The translations under genes and the position numbers were made by a program. A stretch of DNA of 23,929 nt from the NCBI GenBank assembly GCA_002327785.1, contig DCUI01000274.1, forward strand, positions 12,303-36,231, read 5' to 3'. This document shows, piece by piece, positions 22,458 through 23,929 of the stretch. The notes under the pieces are model-generated. The model had not been told where the DNA came from and searched no databases. It was given only the letters and a program-made list of their open reading frames with translations. This DNA comes from Phycisphaerales bacterium UBA2218 (GTDB lineage: Bacteria; Planctomycetota; Phycisphaerae; Sedimentisphaerales; Anaerobacaceae). Numbering within the stretch: position 1 is the first letter of the stretch; each line of letters opens with the position of its first letter.

Positions 22458-23909
22458 ATGAAGTGCGTTCGTGTGTGCTCGCTTGGAACGAGGACATGGA
22501 TTCTGCGTAGACTCCCGATGCTCTGGCTAGCCGCTGCAGCAGCCTGTGGAGAACCCACGATAAGTCCTGGCATGGAGTTGGTCACGGTCAGTCTGGACGG
22601 CCAGGGGTTTGTCGAGGGATCTTCGCACAGTCGATTCATCCCCTTCGGCACGAACTATTACGACCCTCATACCGGCTGGGCCCCCAAGATCTGGCGGCAG
22701 TTCGATCCGAACCGCGTTACACAGCACTTTCAAGTCATGAGCGATCTCGGAGTCAATTGCGCAAGGATCTTTCTGACCGCCGCCACATTCCAGCCGGACG
22801 TGAACGCCATTGACGAAGGAGCATTGAAGAAGCTGGATGCGATGATCGAGATCGCTCGCCGGTCCCGCGTCCGGCTGATTCTCACCGGCCCCGATCACTG
22901 GGAAGGCAGTCCGGCCTACTGGAAGCCCGATCGATTCGCAGGCGAGCAAGCCCTCAGGGCCCTGGAGCACTTCTGGCAGACCGTCGGCCGACGATACCGC
23001 GGGGAACCCACCATCTTCGCCTGGGACCTGCTCAACGAGCCCCATATGCCGTGGTCCATCGAGACGTGGCGGCCGAAATGGAATCAGTGGCTGCAAGCAA
23101 AGTACCAGAATCGAGAGGGCCTGAAGGCCGCATGGAGGGGCGCACTCGGACAGGATGAGACCTGGGAGAACATTGCCCTGCCGGAGGACAAGGCCAACGC
23201 GGGCAATCCCCGCCTGCTCGACTGGCAGCTCTTCCGGGAACACCTGGCGGATGAATGGGTCCGTCGGCAGGTGGAAGCGATTCGCAAGGCCGATCCCACC
23301 CACCTGGTGACCATCGGCTACATCCAGTGGTCCTATCCACTCGTGCGAACGGGCAACCCGAGCCTGTACGCAGCCTTCAATCCCAGGCGCCAGGCACAAT
23401 GGCTCGATTTCATCTGCATGCACTTCTATCCGCTGCTGGGCCGGCCGTTCGAATCGCAGGAGGCATGGGACAGGAATCTCGCCTATCTGCGAAGTGCCCT
23501 GGCATACTGCCATGTCGGCAGACCGGTGGTTCTCGGCGAGTTCGGCTGGTACGGCGGCGGAGCGCCCCGCGGATTGCCGTCCTTGACGCAGGACGAGCAA
23601 GCCCGTTGGATCGTCGCGGAGATCGAGGCATCCCGGCGTCTCGCAGACGGCTGGCTTTCCTGGCCCTTCGCGGACACGCCTGAATCCGCCGATATGAGCC
23701 GGTTCGGCGGACTCGTCCGATCAGACCTGACATGCAAGCCTTGGGGCGAGCGATTCAAGACCTACGCATCACAACTATCCGCCCTGCCCCAGCCAAGGCC
23801 AAGGCTGCCGGCCTTCGACTTCACGCTCTCCTTTGCGACTCCGGCAGATGGCCTCGCACCCCTGCACAAGGATTACAGCGACCAGATTCAGGTGGCTGTC
23901 AAAGAGTAG
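22458..23909 (+). CDS. Secreted GH5-type glycoside hydrolase (mannanase/cellulase-like)
   Basis: A 483-residue clan GH-A hydrolase. The ATG at 22458 is chosen over 22389 and 22413, because GGAGG (22446-22450) precedes it and the earlier starts would overlap or abut sppA. An N-terminal export signal contains LPMLWLAAAAACGEP; the cysteine after AAAA could be a poor lipobox, so a lipoprotein is possible. The barrel shows FIPFGTNYYDPHTGW, GVNCARIFLTAATF and FAWDLLNEPH with acid/base E194. The nucleophile is E361 in VVLGEFGWYGG. The core most resembles GH5 endo-beta-mannanases and related enzymes, but the subfamily and substrate are unsure. The gene probably shares the sppA promoter. The stop is TAG at 23907-23909, and only 20 bases of window remain. 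Confidence 0.85.
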   Translation: MKCVRVCSLGTRTWILRRLPMLWLAAAAACGEPTISPGMELVTVSLDGQGFVEGSSHSRFIPFGTNYYDPHTGWAPKIWRQFDPNRVTQHFQVMSDLGVNCARIFLTAATFQPDVNAIDEGALKKLDAMIEIARRSRVRLILTGPDHWEGSPAYWKPDRFAGEQALRALEHFWQTVGRRYRGEPTIFAWDLLNEPHMPWSIETWRPKWNQWLQAKYQNREGLKAAWRGALGQDETWENIALPEDKANAGNPRLLDWQLFREHLADEWVRRQVEAIRKADPTHLVTIGYIQWSYPLVRTGNPSLYAAFNPRRQAQWLDFICMHFYPLLGRPFESQEAWDRNLAYLRSALAYCHVGRPVVLGEFGWYGGGAPRGLPSLTQDEQARWIVAEIEASRRLADGWLSWPFADTPESADMSRFGGLVRSDLTCKPWGERFKTYASQLSALPQPRPRLPAFDFTLSFATPADGLAPLHKDYSDQIQVAVKE

Positions 23910-23929
23910 TACCACAGCGCGAGATAGGC

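Noticed and set aside
1..23929. tRNA, rRNA, CRISPR array, transposase or integrase
   Set aside because: No cloverleaf-like segment, no regular spaced repeats and no recombinase motifs were seen in any gap or frame.

Overview
The window (about 60% G+C by eye, strong G/C preference at third codon positions) looks like a chromosomal segment of a Gram-negative, polysaccharide-degrading bacterium. The best guess is a planctomycete of the Phycisphaerae/Sedimentisphaerales type. The signs are an OmpA-type lipoprotein, several large secreted glycoside hydrolases with no TonB/SusCD partners, a two-subunit 2-oxoacid:ferredoxin oxidoreductase and small zinc-ribbon-like proteins. The taxonomic guess is inference; no rRNA or tRNA is present to anchor it.

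Layout. 1-4.3 kb: the 3' end of argG, a type 4 prepilin peptidase and an OmpA-like lipoprotein read rightward. They meet a leftward unit of comEC, an alkaline phosphatase and a 68-residue lipoyl-like protein (6886 down to 2849). That unit is tightly coupled: the phosphatase ribosome-binding site overlaps the comEC stop, and the last two genes share an ATGA. 7.1-9.9 kb: a divergent sigma70-like promoter leads into the korA-korB pair. 9.9-11.8 kb: a patchy region with two apparent frameshifted gene remnants, a nine-cysteine protein with an extremely acidic tail, a strong terminator hairpin, a cold-shock protein with a long leader, and a small SAP/Rho_N-like protein with a cysteine cluster.

12.1-23.9 kb: a carbohydrate-active region with four secreted glycoside hydrolases, all on the + strand. 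They are an 899-residue clan GH-A enzyme whose barrel is interrupted by a carbohydrate-binding-like domain, a 1227-residue enzyme with a GH101/GH129-like catalytic pair, a GH50-type beta-agarase and a GH5-type enzyme. The intergenic gaps carry palindromic repeats. A small leftward gene and a signal-peptide-peptidase (SppA, S49) gene lie between the agarase and the GH5 gene. SppA has a near-consensus promoter and sits 29 bp upstream of the GH5 gene, so the two are probably co-transcribed.

Inferred roles: the hydrolases suggest attack on an agar-like or other complex galactan or glycoconjugate outside the cytoplasm. Prepilin peptidase and ComEC are both machinery used in type IV pilus assembly and DNA uptake. 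KorAB supplies ferredoxin-linked 2-oxoacid metabolism. No CRISPR array, insertion sequence, tRNA or rRNA was seen.
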